Of a DNA stretch of 64,000 bases, positions 17,167 through 25,814 are shown one piece after another (position 1 is the stretch's first letter; each line of letters opens with the position of its first letter). The notes under the pieces were generated by a model. It did no database searches and was not told the DNA's origin. It was given only the letters and a program-made list of their open reading frames with translations. This DNA comes from an uncultured Lachnospiraceae bacterium (GTDB lineage Bacteria > Bacillota > Clostridia > Lachnospirales > Lachnospiraceae). The stretch is from assembly GCA_947588675.1 (NCBI GenBank), contig CANPYY010000009.1, positions 1 to 64,000 on the forward strand, read 5' to 3'. The translations under genes and the position numbers were made by a program.

Positions 17167-18177
17167 TTATTCGTTATCAAGAAATTCAAACTGTGTATCA
17201 TTACCGTCATTTTTACTGATTTCTTCCTGTCTGTCGGCAAAATCCTGTCTTATATCCCTTAACAGGGAATCTATGGATTCCAAATCCACAGGAGGAATAT
17301 TATCTTTTTCTTTCTTTTCTTCCTCGTCCTTTTCAGGTTTATCAGATTCTTCCGCGCCTATATCGCCTATTTCACCTATATCGTCTATTTCAATATCGTT
17401 TATTTCTATATCATCCATCTCTATATCATCAGTTTCAATATTTTCCGGCTCGGTTTCTTTATCTGCAGGCTGTTTTATTTCAGGACTTTTGGTTTCGCCA
17501 TTATCATCTGCCGATTCGTCAATATCCAGATGAGGTATATTCCTGGTATCGGCTGAGTTGATATTTTCCGGTTCATCAGGTTCTTTATTATCTTGTTCTT
17601 TATTTTCCGATTCTTTATTTTCCGGTTCTTTATTCTCCGGCATTTCAGCAGTTTCAGCATTTTCAGGTTTTACTGAATTTTCCTCTGATTTATCTATCGC
17701 CTCATTAAGACTTGCCGTAAGGTCGCTTGAATATATTTCATAAAAATCGCTTTCCAGCAAATCAATCTGTTTTATGGCAATCTGCTTAAACTGCATTTTA
17801 AACTGGTTATATTGCTGAATAAGCTGTATACATTTCTGTCTTGTGGTATCATATTGCGCTGACGCCTGATTTATAATTTTATCTGCCTTCATCGCAGCCT
17901 GCTTTTCAATCACACCGGCCTCTTTTCTCGCAGTGTCGATAGTATCTTTTGAAGTTTTTTCCGCCAGAACCAAAGCTTTCTGCAATGTCGTTTCCATTGA
18001 CTTATAATATTCTATCTCATTTGCAAGTTTGGAAAGTTTATTTTTCAGTTCTATGTTTTCCTTATAAACTGCCTCATAACTATCTGAAACATTATCAAGA
18101 AATTCATCCATTTCTTTTTTACTGTATCCTCGTCCTGTTTTATGTTGTGCATTATGTATTTCTATAGGTGTAAGCAT
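17167..18177 (-). CDS. divIVA: DivIVA-domain protein with long acidic repetitive tail
   Basis: 336 residues. The N-terminal DivIVA domain (LTPIEIHNAQHKTGRGYSKKEMDEFLDNV) binds curved membrane at poles and septa; a coiled coil follows to about residue 155. The rest, to the C terminus, is low complexity and strongly acidic, with four PENKE-type units and an Ile-Asp-Glu run, far longer than the tail of Bacillus DivIVA. It ends the ylmE-sepF-divIVA division group. AGGAGG precedes the ATG. Function of the tail is unknown. Confidence 0.9.
   Translation of the reverse strand: MLTPIEIHNAQHKTGRGYSKKEMDEFLDNVSDSYEAVYKENIELKNKLSKLANEIEYYKSMETTLQKALVLAEKTSKDTIDTARKEAGVIEKQAAMKADKIINQASAQYDTTRQKCIQLIQQYNQFKMQFKQIAIKQIDLLESDFYEIYSSDLTASLNEAIDKSEENSVKPENAETAEMPENKEPENKESENKEQDNKEPDEPENINSADTRNIPHLDIDESADDNGETKSPEIKQPADKETEPENIETDDIEMDDIEINDIEIDDIGEIGDIGAEESDKPEKDEEEKKEKDNIPPVDLESIDSLLRDIRQDFADRQEEISKNDGNDTQFEFLDNE
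17581..17640. repeat. Four tandem 15-base units inside divIVA
   Basis: Four consecutive units resembling TTCTTTATTTTCCGG, each encoding on the minus strand a five-residue PENKE-like unit of the DivIVA-protein tail. In-frame units of this kind can expand or contract without breaking the gene. Confidence 0.85.
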
Positions 18178-18208
18178 AATATCCTCCTTAATAAATCCTT
18201 ATGAATTA

Positions 18209-18241
18209 AAAGAGTTATCTGAAAGCACAGTATAACTCTTT
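18209..18241 (-). terminator. Rho-independent terminator after sepF
   Basis: AAAGAGTTAT (18209-18218) pairs perfectly with ATAACTCTTT (18232-18241), loop 13 bases; on the minus strand it is followed by TTTTAATT. It separates sepF from divIVA and may make divIVA expression partly independent. Confidence 0.75.
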
Positions 18242-18252
18242 ATCTTATAATA

Positions 18253-18810
18253 TTAAAACTGACTGTTAAATACCGGAACTCCATTGTTATCCAGGGATAC
18301 ATCTCCTCCGGATACATCTACCCCGTTTGGCGAGAAAAGGAAAATGTATTTTGAAACCTGATTAAGTTTACCATCCATTGCATATATACATCCCAAAAGG
18401 AAATCCATTATACGCTGCGCGTCATCATGGCTTAAACCTTCAAAGTTTACGACAACAGCTTGTCCTCTTATAATCATATCGGCAAGTTCTTCGCTGTCGT
18501 CAAAAGAAGTTGGTTTCTGTATACGTACTTCCATGGATTTTTTCTGTGCGGACTGAAGCGCAACCAGTTTGCTTCCGCTTCTCTCCTGCCTCAGATTAGT
18601 ACGTTCCCTTCTTGGAATGTCGTTGTTTCCTGAAGATGAATCATCGGATACCGTACGGCTTCTCCTTGATTCAGATGTCCTCTGGCTTCTTGCGCGTGAG
18701 GTTACTCTTTCTTCTGCTTCTTCTTCATCCTCATAGTAATCCTCATCGTAATCTTCTTCATCTCCACCCAGTTTCATAAAGTCCAAAAACTTATTCATTA
18801 TGTTCGCCAT
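18253..18810 (-). CDS. sepF: Cell division protein SepF
   Basis: 185 residues: N-terminal amphipathic helix (MANIMNKFLDFMKLGG) for membrane binding, an acidic then Arg/Ser-rich linker (about 20-85), and the C-terminal SepF domain (about 95-175, with VRIQKPTSFDDSEELADMI and ILFLLG-type core) that polymerises and aligns FtsZ. Lies between ylmE and divIVA as in Bacillus. A terminator follows directly. Confidence 0.94.
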   Translation of the reverse strand: MANIMNKFLDFMKLGGDEEDYDEDYYEDEEEAEERVTSRARSQRTSESRRSRTVSDDSSSGNNDIPRRERTNLRQERSGSKLVALQSAQKKSMEVRIQKPTSFDDSEELADMIIRGQAVVVNFEGLSHDDAQRIMDFLLGCIYAMDGKLNQVSKYIFLFSPNGVDVSGGDVSLDNNGVPVFNSQF

Positions 18811-18839
18811 AAATAAATAAACTCCTTTATAAATATTTT

Positions 18840-19544
18840 TTAAGCATAATGCCGGTCGCCAAATATTCCGGTTCCGACTCTTACCATAGTTGCCCCTTCT
18901 TCGATGGCAACTTCGTAATCTCCTGTCATTCCCATTGACAAAACATCCATATTAATATTATCAATGTTTTTACTGTTAATGTCAATAAGTAAATTGCGTA
19001 AAACCCGAAAATATAGTCTATTTTCTTCAGAATCCTCAACATATGGTGCTATTGTCATAAGTCCACGCAGTTTTATATTCTTAAATGAGGATATTTGCAA
19101 TACAAAATCATGTACTTCTTCCTTTGCCAGACCGAATTTTGATTCTTCATCCGCAACATTTACTTCAGCAAGTATATCGCATACTATATTTTTCTTCTCC
19201 GCTTCACTGTTTATTGCTTCGGCAAGCCTTACCGAATCTACTGAATGTATAAGACAGGCATTGCCAACCACATATTTTACCTTATTTCTCTGCAAATGTC
19301 CTATAAAATGCCAGTCAAGAGGTCTGCCGATTGCTTCAATTTTCCGTGTAAGCTCCTGCGCCTTATTTTCGCCAAACACCGTAATACCATTTTCTATACA
19401 TTCTTCTATCATAGATACAGGTTTGGTTTTACTTACAGCTATAAGAGTAACTTCCGACGGATTCCTGTCTGCGCGCAGACAGGCCTGTTTTATTCTCTCC
19501 TGCACATTTTTAATATTTTCTGTCACATTAACATTACTGCACAT
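18840..19544 (-). CDS. ylmE: YggS/YlmE family PLP-binding protein
   Basis: 234-residue alanine-racemase-fold protein of the PLP homeostasis (PLPBP) family. The PLP lysine is in LIAVSKTKP (about residue 38); HFIGHLQRNKVK and the late LSMGMTGDYEVAIEEGATMVRVGTGIFG are hallmarks. It has no known catalytic activity and buffers PLP. Precedes sepF, a conserved Firmicutes pairing. Confidence 0.94.
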   Translation of the reverse strand: MCSNVNVTENIKNVQERIKQACLRADRNPSEVTLIAVSKTKPVSMIEECIENGITVFGENKAQELTRKIEAIGRPLDWHFIGHLQRNKVKYVVGNACLIHSVDSVRLAEAINSEAEKKNIVCDILAEVNVADEESKFGLAKEEVHDFVLQISSFKNIKLRGLMTIAPYVEDSEENRLYFRVLRNLLIDINSKNIDNINMDVLSMGMTGDYEVAIEEGATMVRVGTGIFGDRHYA

Positions 19545-19556
19545 ATCTTCACCCTC

Positions 19557-20933
19557 TTAATATATTATGTCGTCTTCATCTATCAGCCCCGGATTTACTA
19601 CTATATGGTCATAAACGGAAAGACCATATTCGGTATCCTTTTTAACTATACAGTATTCCTTATTTTCATAAATAACTTCTATATGCTTAAACTGGCAATA
19701 GCCCTCATTTACATTATAGACTCCTTTAATCGCCTTTATCTCCGAAACTGAGAAACGTTCGTCTGACGACGGTTTACATATACTTGTCCCGGGCTGTATC
19801 AAAAGCGCGTCAACATATACGTATTTTTCATCCTTATATGCAAAAGAATCTATATTTGCCGCACTCTTAGAACCGTCTTTATTTGTTGTTTCATATACAA
19901 GAACATCTTTATCCGAATCCCCGCCCTTTGTCAGATAATCCACCGGTATTATATAGCAGTTCTTCTCAATTACGCTTGATACCGGAATCTTCAGGCCTTC
20001 GGCCGAGTTAAGTATAAGTTCAAGCTTTATGTACCTGTCGTCAATATAGCGTATCATATATTTATCAAGCGCAATGTTTGCATAATCCGTACCGTCGGCA
20101 TTAAATAGCGTATATGGGACTGTGGTTTCAAGATTATCCTTTATGAATCTTATGCGAACAGTATCCTTATCCTCCAGTTTCTGCTTTTGTTTCTCATCAA
20201 GTTTTATAATTATATTCCAGTTTTCATCAGTTACTATTTTACATACCGCATCTCCCGTACTTATTGAATCGGATGTTTTATGTGTGGTTTTCGGATGGTT
20301 GTCCTCTACGAAGCAATCTTCATTCACTGACGATTCATCAATATTTTCAAGTCCGTCCGTCCAATAAGTAACTATTCCGGTATTATTTGCGCTGTATAAA
20401 GAGAAAGAAGAATTACCTCCGCCGTTTTCATTAGAATTTTGAAGCTTTGCAATCATTTTATCGGAAACCAGAGAAAGCACCGAACTTTCTATAGAATATT
20501 TAAAATTATATACCGTACTGTAATCAGCATAATCAAAATCTGTATGGAATGCTTTTATTTTACTTCTTATATCCGAAATATTTTCAGAAGATATCTTTGA
20601 CGCGCCTTTTGAATCAGATAGTTCATCCTTATATGTTCCCGTCGGGTCAAGCGTATATATTGTAGAACCCTTGGACACTTTGCTGGCATTACTGTTATAA
20701 TATCCCACGTATCCCGCCTGTTGCGCAGTATACACTTCTTCTTTGCGTATAGCTATTCCTGTAGTTGTATTATCATCATAAATCTGTTTTTCAGTAACTT
20801 CATATATTGTTATATGCTCTTTTCTCAGAAAATGAACCGAAACAAATATTATATATAATAAAATTATAACAAAAAGCACAGAACCTATACTGAAACCTGT
20901 TCTCCTGTATTTTACAACATTCGATTTTGCCAA
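19557..20933 (-). CDS. HlyD-like single-pass membrane protein
   Basis: 458 residues: one N-terminal membrane segment (about 13-36), then a long outside part with a biotinyl-lipoyl/HlyD-like beginning (GIAIRKEEVYTAQQAGYVGYYNSNASKVSKGSTIY) and a repeat of it further on. TTG at 20933 is the best start: AGAGGTG lies before it, while the in-frame TTG at 20954 has no ribosome site. It resembles adaptor subunits of secretion pumps, but no ABC or TolC partner is nearby. Its place directly before ylmE-sepF-divIVA hints at a link to division or envelope assembly, which is inference. Confidence 0.7.
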   Translation of the reverse strand: MAKSNVVKYRRTGFSIGSVLFVIILLYIIFVSVHFLRKEHITIYEVTEKQIYDDNTTTGIAIRKEEVYTAQQAGYVGYYNSNASKVSKGSTIYTLDPTGTYKDELSDSKGASKISSENISDIRSKIKAFHTDFDYADYSTVYNFKYSIESSVLSLVSDKMIAKLQNSNENGGGNSSFSLYSANNTGIVTYWTDGLENIDESSVNEDCFVEDNHPKTTHKTSDSISTGDAVCKIVTDENWNIIIKLDEKQKQKLEDKDTVRIRFIKDNLETTVPYTLFNADGTDYANIALDKYMIRYIDDRYIKLELILNSAEGLKIPVSSVIEKNCYIIPVDYLTKGGDSDKDVLVYETTNKDGSKSAANIDSFAYKDEKYVYVDALLIQPGTSICKPSSDERFSVSEIKAIKGVYNVNEGYCQFKHIEVIYENKEYCIVKKDTEYGLSVYDHIVVNPGLIDEDDIIY

Positions 20934-21070
20934 TGAAAACACCTCTTTGAACAATCATAAAGACAGTATATCAAAATATAGTAAATTAATCAAACCAAAT
21001 CGGCATAATATGTGTGTTTTTGGGAAATATATTTATGTAGCAATACATTATATATTAGGAGGTAATATTT

Positions 21071-21271
21071 GTGAAAGCATTGGATTATACTGTCCTCGTA
21101 TTAGTAGTTGTAGGAGCTATTAACTGGGGGCTTGTCGGATTCTTCAAATTTGACCTTGTTGCTGCAATATTTGGAGACCTTACGGCATTTGCCCGTGTCA
21201 TTTATGCAATCATAGGTATTTGCGGCCTGTATGCATTAAGCTTTTTTGGCAGGATAGGTAAAAATGCCTGA
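21071..21271 (+). CDS. DUF378 small membrane protein
   Basis: 66 residues with two membrane helices and the DUF378 pattern (LDYTVLVLVVVGAINWGLVG, then VIYAIIGICGLYAL). GTG start with AGGAGGTAATATTT before it. Widespread but of unknown function. It stands alone, between divergent HlyD-like and convergent carboxypeptidase genes, and ends at a strong terminator. Confidence 0.88.
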   Translation: MKALDYTVLVLVVVGAINWGLVGFFKFDLVAAIFGDLTAFARVIYAIIGICGLYALSFFGRIGKNA

Positions 21272-21284
21272 TTGTAACATAAGT

Positions 21285-21314
21285 AAGACAGGCTGCATAT
21301 AGCCAGCCTGTCTT
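21285..21314 (+). terminator. Bidirectional rho-independent terminator
   Basis: Perfect 11-base stem AAGACAGGCTG (21285-21295) / CAGCCTGTCTT (21304-21314), loop eight bases, followed by TATTTAT on the plus strand. Serves the DUF378 gene and, from the other side, the carboxypeptidase gene. Confidence 0.85.
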
Positions 21315-21328
21315 ATTTATGCCATAAA

Positions 21329-22315
21329 TTATTTTATAAGTTTTAACAGTTCATTAATCTGTGAATACAGAGAGCCGTATGAATACGCTTTCATCACAAC
21401 CGCAATATACCTGTGCCCGTCTTTACCGCTTACAAGCAGCGCCAGGCAATTGCCGGCATCAGTTGTGGTTCCGGTCTTTCCGGCAAGCACCTTAAATCCT
21501 TTTGGAAGTTTCTGAGCACCAGTAAGATACTGGATTGTACTGTCATATACTTTTCTTATGCTGTTTCCGTCCGCATCCTTAAAGTCCGCTATATAAGTAT
21601 CTTTTGAAGCCATTTCGAGGAATTTATCATACTTACTGAGTTCGTTAAGTATGAGATATATATCATACACCGTAGTATAGTGATTATCATCATGAAGTCC
21701 GTGGGAATTTACAAAATGCGTATCCACCGCGCCAATTCTGGCAAGTTCATTATTAACCAGTTTCATGAACTCCTTCTCTGTGCCTGAAATATGTTCTGCA
21801 AGCGCAATTCCCGCATCATTTCCTGAATATACAAGAAAGGACGTAAGAAGCGTTTCAAAATTTATGACATCTCCTTCCTGTAAATAACAGGTTTTAGCAT
21901 GAAGCTCTGATATATGCGACGCATTATAACTTACTTTAACATCATCCTTCATATTGCCATACTTTAAACATACAAGAGCCGTAGCCATCTTTGTAAGGCT
22001 TGCAGGATAAAGCTTGTCATATATTCCGTCGGCATAAATCATGGAGTTATCGTCTACATCTACAAGAAGCAGCCCTTTAGCAGAAAAAACATCCTTTTTA
22101 TCAACTCCTACAGCTTCCTTTGGTATAACGCATACATTACTGTAATATGGAGGAGCTTCATACAGATATGAAGTTCCGGTAACAGAAGTAATATCTGTTA
22201 TTTTCGCATTATTATTGCTGTATGAAAAAAGATTTTCCCCATCTGAGCATCCTGCAAACGTGATTATGCAAAGTAAAACAAAATTAAATATGAGCAGCTT
22301 TATTCTTGTTCCCAC
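21329..22315 (-). CDS. D-alanyl-D-alanine carboxypeptidase lipoprotein (peptidase S11)
   Basis: Trims the terminal D-Ala of peptidoglycan stem peptides. 328 residues: lipobox FAGC at about residue 23 makes it a predicted lipoprotein, unlike classical DacA, which uses a C-terminal anchor. Penicillin-binding motifs are present: SLTK, SGN (YSGNDAG) and KTG (AGKTGTTTDAG). GTG start with GGAGGG upstream. It follows the rodA-mgsA genes on the same strand, 30 bases after mgsA, consistent with an envelope role. Confidence 0.92.
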   Translation of the reverse strand: MGTRIKLLIFNFVLLCIITFAGCSDGENLFSYSNNNAKITDITSVTGTSYLYEAPPYYSNVCVIPKEAVGVDKKDVFSAKGLLLVDVDDNSMIYADGIYDKLYPASLTKMATALVCLKYGNMKDDVKVSYNASHISELHAKTCYLQEGDVINFETLLTSFLVYSGNDAGIALAEHISGTEKEFMKLVNNELARIGAVDTHFVNSHGLHDDNHYTTVYDIYLILNELSKYDKFLEMASKDTYIADFKDADGNSIRKVYDSTIQYLTGAQKLPKGFKVLAGKTGTTTDAGNCLALLVSGKDGHRYIAVVMKAYSYGSLYSQINELLKLIK

Positions 22316-22345
22316 TCTTTAGTTCCCTCCATTTCACTTCCGGTG

Positions 22346-22741
22346 TTATTTTACTGTTTCGCGCCAGTCCAAATCTCCCCTGTCAAGAGCTTTTATAAGT
22401 ATTTCCGCCGACGCAAGATTAGTCGCTAAAGGTATATTGTATTTATCGCAAAGGAGAATTACAGGATTTACATCAGGTTCATGCGGTTTTGCAGTAAAAG
22501 GGTCGCGAAGAAATATAACGAGATCCATATCATTATTTTCTATCTGTACCCCAAGCTGTTTTTCACCGCCAAGATGACCCGCCAGATATTTATATACCGA
22601 CAAATCAGTAACTTCTTCTATAAGCCTTCCTGTAGTACCTGTAGCATATATTTCATTTTTACATAATATTCCTCTGTAAGCAATACAGAAATTCTGCATA
22701 AGAATCTTTTTTGCATCATGCGCCACAAGGCCTATTTTCAT
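22346..22741 (-). CDS. mgsA: Methylglyoxal synthase with Glu at the catalytic Asp position
   Basis: Converts dihydroxyacetone phosphate to methylglyoxal and phosphate. 131 residues; the phosphate-binding ATGTTGRLI, the H8 of LVAHD, and D80, H87 and D90 in FLRDPFTAKPHEPD agree with the family. The usual GPxGGDQQ motif, whose Asp (D71 in Escherichia coli) is the catalytic base, reads GHLGGEKQ here, so E60 replaces it. ATG 22741 is preferred because GGGGGTG precedes it and the family begins MKIGLVAHD. It follows rodA, an arrangement I know from other Clostridia. Confidence 0.9.
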   Translation of the reverse strand: MKIGLVAHDAKKILMQNFCIAYRGILCKNEIYATGTTGRLIEEVTDLSVYKYLAGHLGGEKQLGVQIENNDMDLVIFLRDPFTAKPHEPDVNPVILLCDKYNIPLATNLASAEILIKALDRGDLDWRETVK

Positions 22742-22760
22742 TGATACACCCCCATAAATT

Positions 22761-24002
22761 TCATATATTTTGATAATTATCATATTTTTTTGACGCCAAA
22801 TCCGCAGGCTCGTTTTTAACCAGGAATCCGCGCCCGAATACTTTTGCAACAGGCTGTATACCTATATTAAGCAAAATACCTATTGCCATCATGTAAGTAA
22901 ACATTGAACTTAATCCTGAACTTAAAAACGGCAGCGGAAGTCCTGTATTTGGCAGAATCATTGTTGCAACTCCTATATTTGCAAATATCTGGAACATAAA
23001 CATTGAAGATATTCCTATTGCAAGCATTTTACCTGTATAATCAACAGCATTTTTTGCAACATGAAGACATATGAATATAAACACCATAAGCACGATTATT
23101 ATCGTAAAGCATCCTATAAAGCCAAACTCCTCTCCTATAGCCGACCATATAAAATCGCTTTCCGTAACGTCTACTCTGTTATACTGCCGTACGTCTGATA
23201 TTCCTCCAAGTATATACTTTCCATAAAGCTGTCCCGACGATATTGCCTCAATTGAATTTTCCTGTTGATAAACTATATCGGGATAAAGTTCAGGATGCCT
23301 GAATCCTATAATTCTACCCACCTGATACGGTTTAATAAACAACGGGTCAGGCTGCTGTATATACCAGATTGCCACAAAAAACAAAGGTACTGCCACACAT
23401 ATCACCGGTAATATAATCTTATATGACAACCCTGATGCAAATAACATCATGGCAGCTATAAAAATAATAACTATGCTGGACGAAAGATCAGGCTGTATAA
23501 GTATGAACACCAGCGGCAGTGATATGACCGCCATAACCGCTAAAAACGGTATAAACGTATGCAGCTTATCCTGAAGCTTGGTAAGGACTACGGCAATGGC
23601 GAATATCACCGCTATTTTGCAAAGTTCCGACGGCTGGAGCTGAAATCCCGGCAGATTAATCCATCTGTACGCACCTTTGTCATTGTTTGTTCCAAGCGGA
23701 GAAAACCTTGTTGCTGCAACCAGTCCTATCACAAGAATATAATAGATTATGACAAAACGGCATATCGTATGATAATCAATAATTGACATTACAGCCATTA
23801 TAATAAGGCCCAGAAGCAATCCGATAAGATGTTTTTTAAAGTCAGCATCCCTGTTGTTATAACCTGAACCAATTATCCAAAGCGAAAATGTTCCTATCAT
23901 TCCCATAATAATTACTATGGCAATAAGGGGAAAGTTGTATTTCCGCCATTCGTAATCCTTTTCCAGTATTTTATTTTTCAATTTCAGCCATAAACGATGC
24001 AT
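22761..24002 (-). CDS. rodA: RodA, SEDS-family peptidoglycan glycosyltransferase
   Basis: 413 residues, about ten membrane segments. FtsW/RodA/SpoVE family, with the GGISDVR-ESDFIWSAIGEE region and the late TGLPLPFLSSGLSSM block. Polymerises glycan strands for side-wall growth with its PBP2 partner, here encoded just upstream (25815-28667). Placed as RodA rather than FtsW because it lies in the mre-min-PBP2 group. Confidence 0.93.
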   Translation of the reverse strand: MHRLWLKLKNKILEKDYEWRKYNFPLIAIVIIMGMIGTFSLWIIGSGYNNRDADFKKHLIGLLLGLIIMAVMSIIDYHTICRFVIIYYILVIGLVAATRFSPLGTNNDKGAYRWINLPGFQLQPSELCKIAVIFAIAVVLTKLQDKLHTFIPFLAVMAVISLPLVFILIQPDLSSSIVIIFIAAMMLFASGLSYKIILPVICVAVPLFFVAIWYIQQPDPLFIKPYQVGRIIGFRHPELYPDIVYQQENSIEAISSGQLYGKYILGGISDVRQYNRVDVTESDFIWSAIGEEFGFIGCFTIIIVLMVFIFICLHVAKNAVDYTGKMLAIGISSMFMFQIFANIGVATMILPNTGLPLPFLSSGLSSMFTYMMAIGILLNIGIQPVAKVFGRGFLVKNEPADLASKKYDNYQNI

Positions 24003-24015
24003 AAAACACCAACCC

Positions 24016-24291
24016 TTAACTGTTTTTCACTTTCATTTCACTTATAGGTATATTAGCTATAAGAGCCGGAACAATTCCGTTTCCCTCCGCTGATTCCGTT
24101 TGAGTAATTTTAATTTCAAGTCCTTTTTTATCAATTTCGACATATTTGGATATTACATCTATAATATCGGTTTTTATCTGTTCCATAAGTTCCGGAGAAC
24201 ACCCTGCCCGGTCAGATACAAGCACAAGCTTCAGTCTGTCAACAGCTACGCTTCCGGAAGATTTCTTTTTAAAAAAACTGTCAAAAAACAT
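24016..24291 (-). CDS. minE: Cell division topological specificity factor MinE
   Basis: 91 residues; N-terminal membrane/MinD-interacting part (FFDSFFKKKSSGSVAVDRLKLVLVSDRAG) and C-terminal dimer domain (PELMEQIKTDIIDVISKYVEID). MinE drives MinD off the membrane, producing pole-to-pole oscillation. Its presence beside divIVA in the same window means both Min-positioning modes could exist in this organism. Confidence 0.94.
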   Translation of the reverse strand: MFFDSFFKKKSSGSVAVDRLKLVLVSDRAGCSPELMEQIKTDIIDVISKYVEIDKKGLEIKITQTESAEGNGIVPALIANIPISEMKVKNS

Positions 24292-24312
24292 AGTCAGCCT
24301 CCATCATTAACT

Positions 24313-25107
24313 TTATGCTTTTTTTCTTAATCTTGAAAAAATCCGGTTAAACATCCCATTCCTGTAATACAGGTTGAGCCAGGGAACTTCTTCGCCCGCT
24401 ACTCTCCTGCTTATATTCATATAAGCCTGTCCCGCCATGGTATCTGAACCTACAAGAGGCTCGCCCCTGTTGGTTGATATAACTATATTTTCATCATCAG
24501 GAATTATTCCTATAAGTTCGATTCCAAGAACTCCAACCACATCATCGCTGGACATCATATCTTCGCGTTTTACCATATCAGGCCGCAGTCTGTTTACAAT
24601 AAGCTGTATATCTGACATGGCATATCCCTCAAGCAGTCCTATTATTCTGTCTGCGTCACGGACTGCCGACACTTCGGGAGTAGTAACCACTATGGCTCTT
24701 GTAGCTCCTGCCACTGCATTCTTGAATCCCTGTTCAATACCCGCCGGACAATCCATAAGTATGTAATCATATTCGTTTTTCAGTTCATCTGCAAGCTTTT
24801 TCATTTGTTCAGGTGATACTGCTGTTTTATCCTTTGCCTGGGCCGAAGGAAGCAGATAAAGGTTCGGATTACGTTTATCCTTTATAAGCGCCTGTTTAAT
24901 ACGGCAATTTCCTTCTACCACATCAACAAGATTATATACTATCCTGTTTTCAAGTCCCATCACAACGTCAAGATTTCTAAGTCCTATGTCGGTGTCAATA
25001 AGCACTACCGATTTTCCAAGTTTTGACAATCCCGTACCTATATTGGCTGTAGTAGTTGTTTTACCTACGCCGCCCTTTCCGGATGTTATTACAATTACTT
25101 CTCCCAT
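24313..25107 (-). CDS. minD: Septum site-determining ATPase MinD
   Basis: 264-residue deviant Walker ATPase: SGKGGVGKTTTTANIG at residues 9-24, switch region DTDIGLRNLDVVMG, and a C-terminal amphipathic helix (MFNRIFSRLRKKA) that binds membrane. Recruits MinC and is released by MinE. ATG 25107 (GGAGG nine bases before) is used rather than an upstream in-frame ATG at 25146. Confidence 0.96.
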   Translation of the reverse strand: MGEVIVITSGKGGVGKTTTTANIGTGLSKLGKSVVLIDTDIGLRNLDVVMGLENRIVYNLVDVVEGNCRIKQALIKDKRNPNLYLLPSAQAKDKTAVSPEQMKKLADELKNEYDYILMDCPAGIEQGFKNAVAGATRAIVVTTPEVSAVRDADRIIGLLEGYAMSDIQLIVNRLRPDMVKREDMMSSDDVVGVLGIELIGIIPDDENIVISTNRGEPLVGSDTMAGQAYMNISRRVAGEEVPWLNLYYRNGMFNRIFSRLRKKA

Positions 25108-25126
25108 TTTAATTATCCTCCAAGTT

Positions 25127-25798
25127 TTAGTCTGATTGAATATCACTGAGTGAATTATGTGAAATAGGTCTGATTTTTATCATACCGTTTTCACAGACGG
25201 CTATCCTTGGTTCATAATTTTTGCTATTCTTTTTAAATTTGCCGAGTGAAAATTCTGTTGTATCACATATGCGTATACGCGTCGGATTCATATTAAGCGA
25301 AGCTATAAAGGAATTACTTCTTCCTCCCGCTCCCGCAAATGCATAACCGTCAAGCGAACCAAGAACGATTATGCTTCCCTTTGACACCACCTGCGCTCCT
25401 GCATGTACGTCGCCAAGTATAATTATGCTTGTTTCAAAATCCACCACCTGGCCGTTTCTAAGATTGCCTTTATAAAACCGGCCTGTTCTTACGTCCAGCT
25501 CATTAAGCTTGTCATTAAGTGACTTGTTAAGTTTTTCTTCAACAACAGGGTCATCTTCTGTTATACACACAATATTCAATTCTGAACATTCTGATATTAT
25601 ATTTGCAATTTCATACTTTTCAAAATCAGACATATCCCGTCCTTCAAATGCAATTGCAACCGAGGCTTTGCCAAAAAATTCTGAAGCCTTTGAAAACTTT
25701 TCTTTTACAGCCTCCTTAATTTCTTCAAACGGAAGTTCCTTATCAAGGACAATAATCATGCCTGATTTTGTTCCTTTAATATTAACAGAACTTTTCAT
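25127..25798 (-). CDS. minC: Septum site-determining protein MinC
   Basis: 223 residues: N-terminal FtsZ-inhibiting domain and C-terminal beta-helix domain (about 110-205; GQVVDFETSIIILGDVHAGAQVVSKGSIIVLGSLDGYAFAG) that binds MinD. AAGGAGAAC before ATG 25798 decides the start. First gene of minCDE. Confidence 0.94.
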   Translation of the reverse strand: MKSSVNIKGTKSGMIIVLDKELPFEEIKEAVKEKFSKASEFFGKASVAIAFEGRDMSDFEKYEIANIISECSELNIVCITEDDPVVEEKLNKSLNDKLNELDVRTGRFYKGNLRNGQVVDFETSIIILGDVHAGAQVVSKGSIIVLGSLDGYAFAGAGGRSNSFIASLNMNPTRIRICDTTEFSLGKFKKNSKNYEPRIAVCENGMIKIRPISHNSLSDIQSD

Positions 25799-25814
25799 AC
25801 TGTTCTCCTTTTGA

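Noticed and set aside
17581-17640. Repeats resembling a small CRISPR array
   Set aside because: Units are 15 bases, contiguous, without spacers, and encode in-frame repeats of the DivIVA tail.
18964-19560. Plus-strand open frame opposite ylmE
   Set aside because: Antisense shadow of a clear PLP-protein gene; no start signal and no family features.
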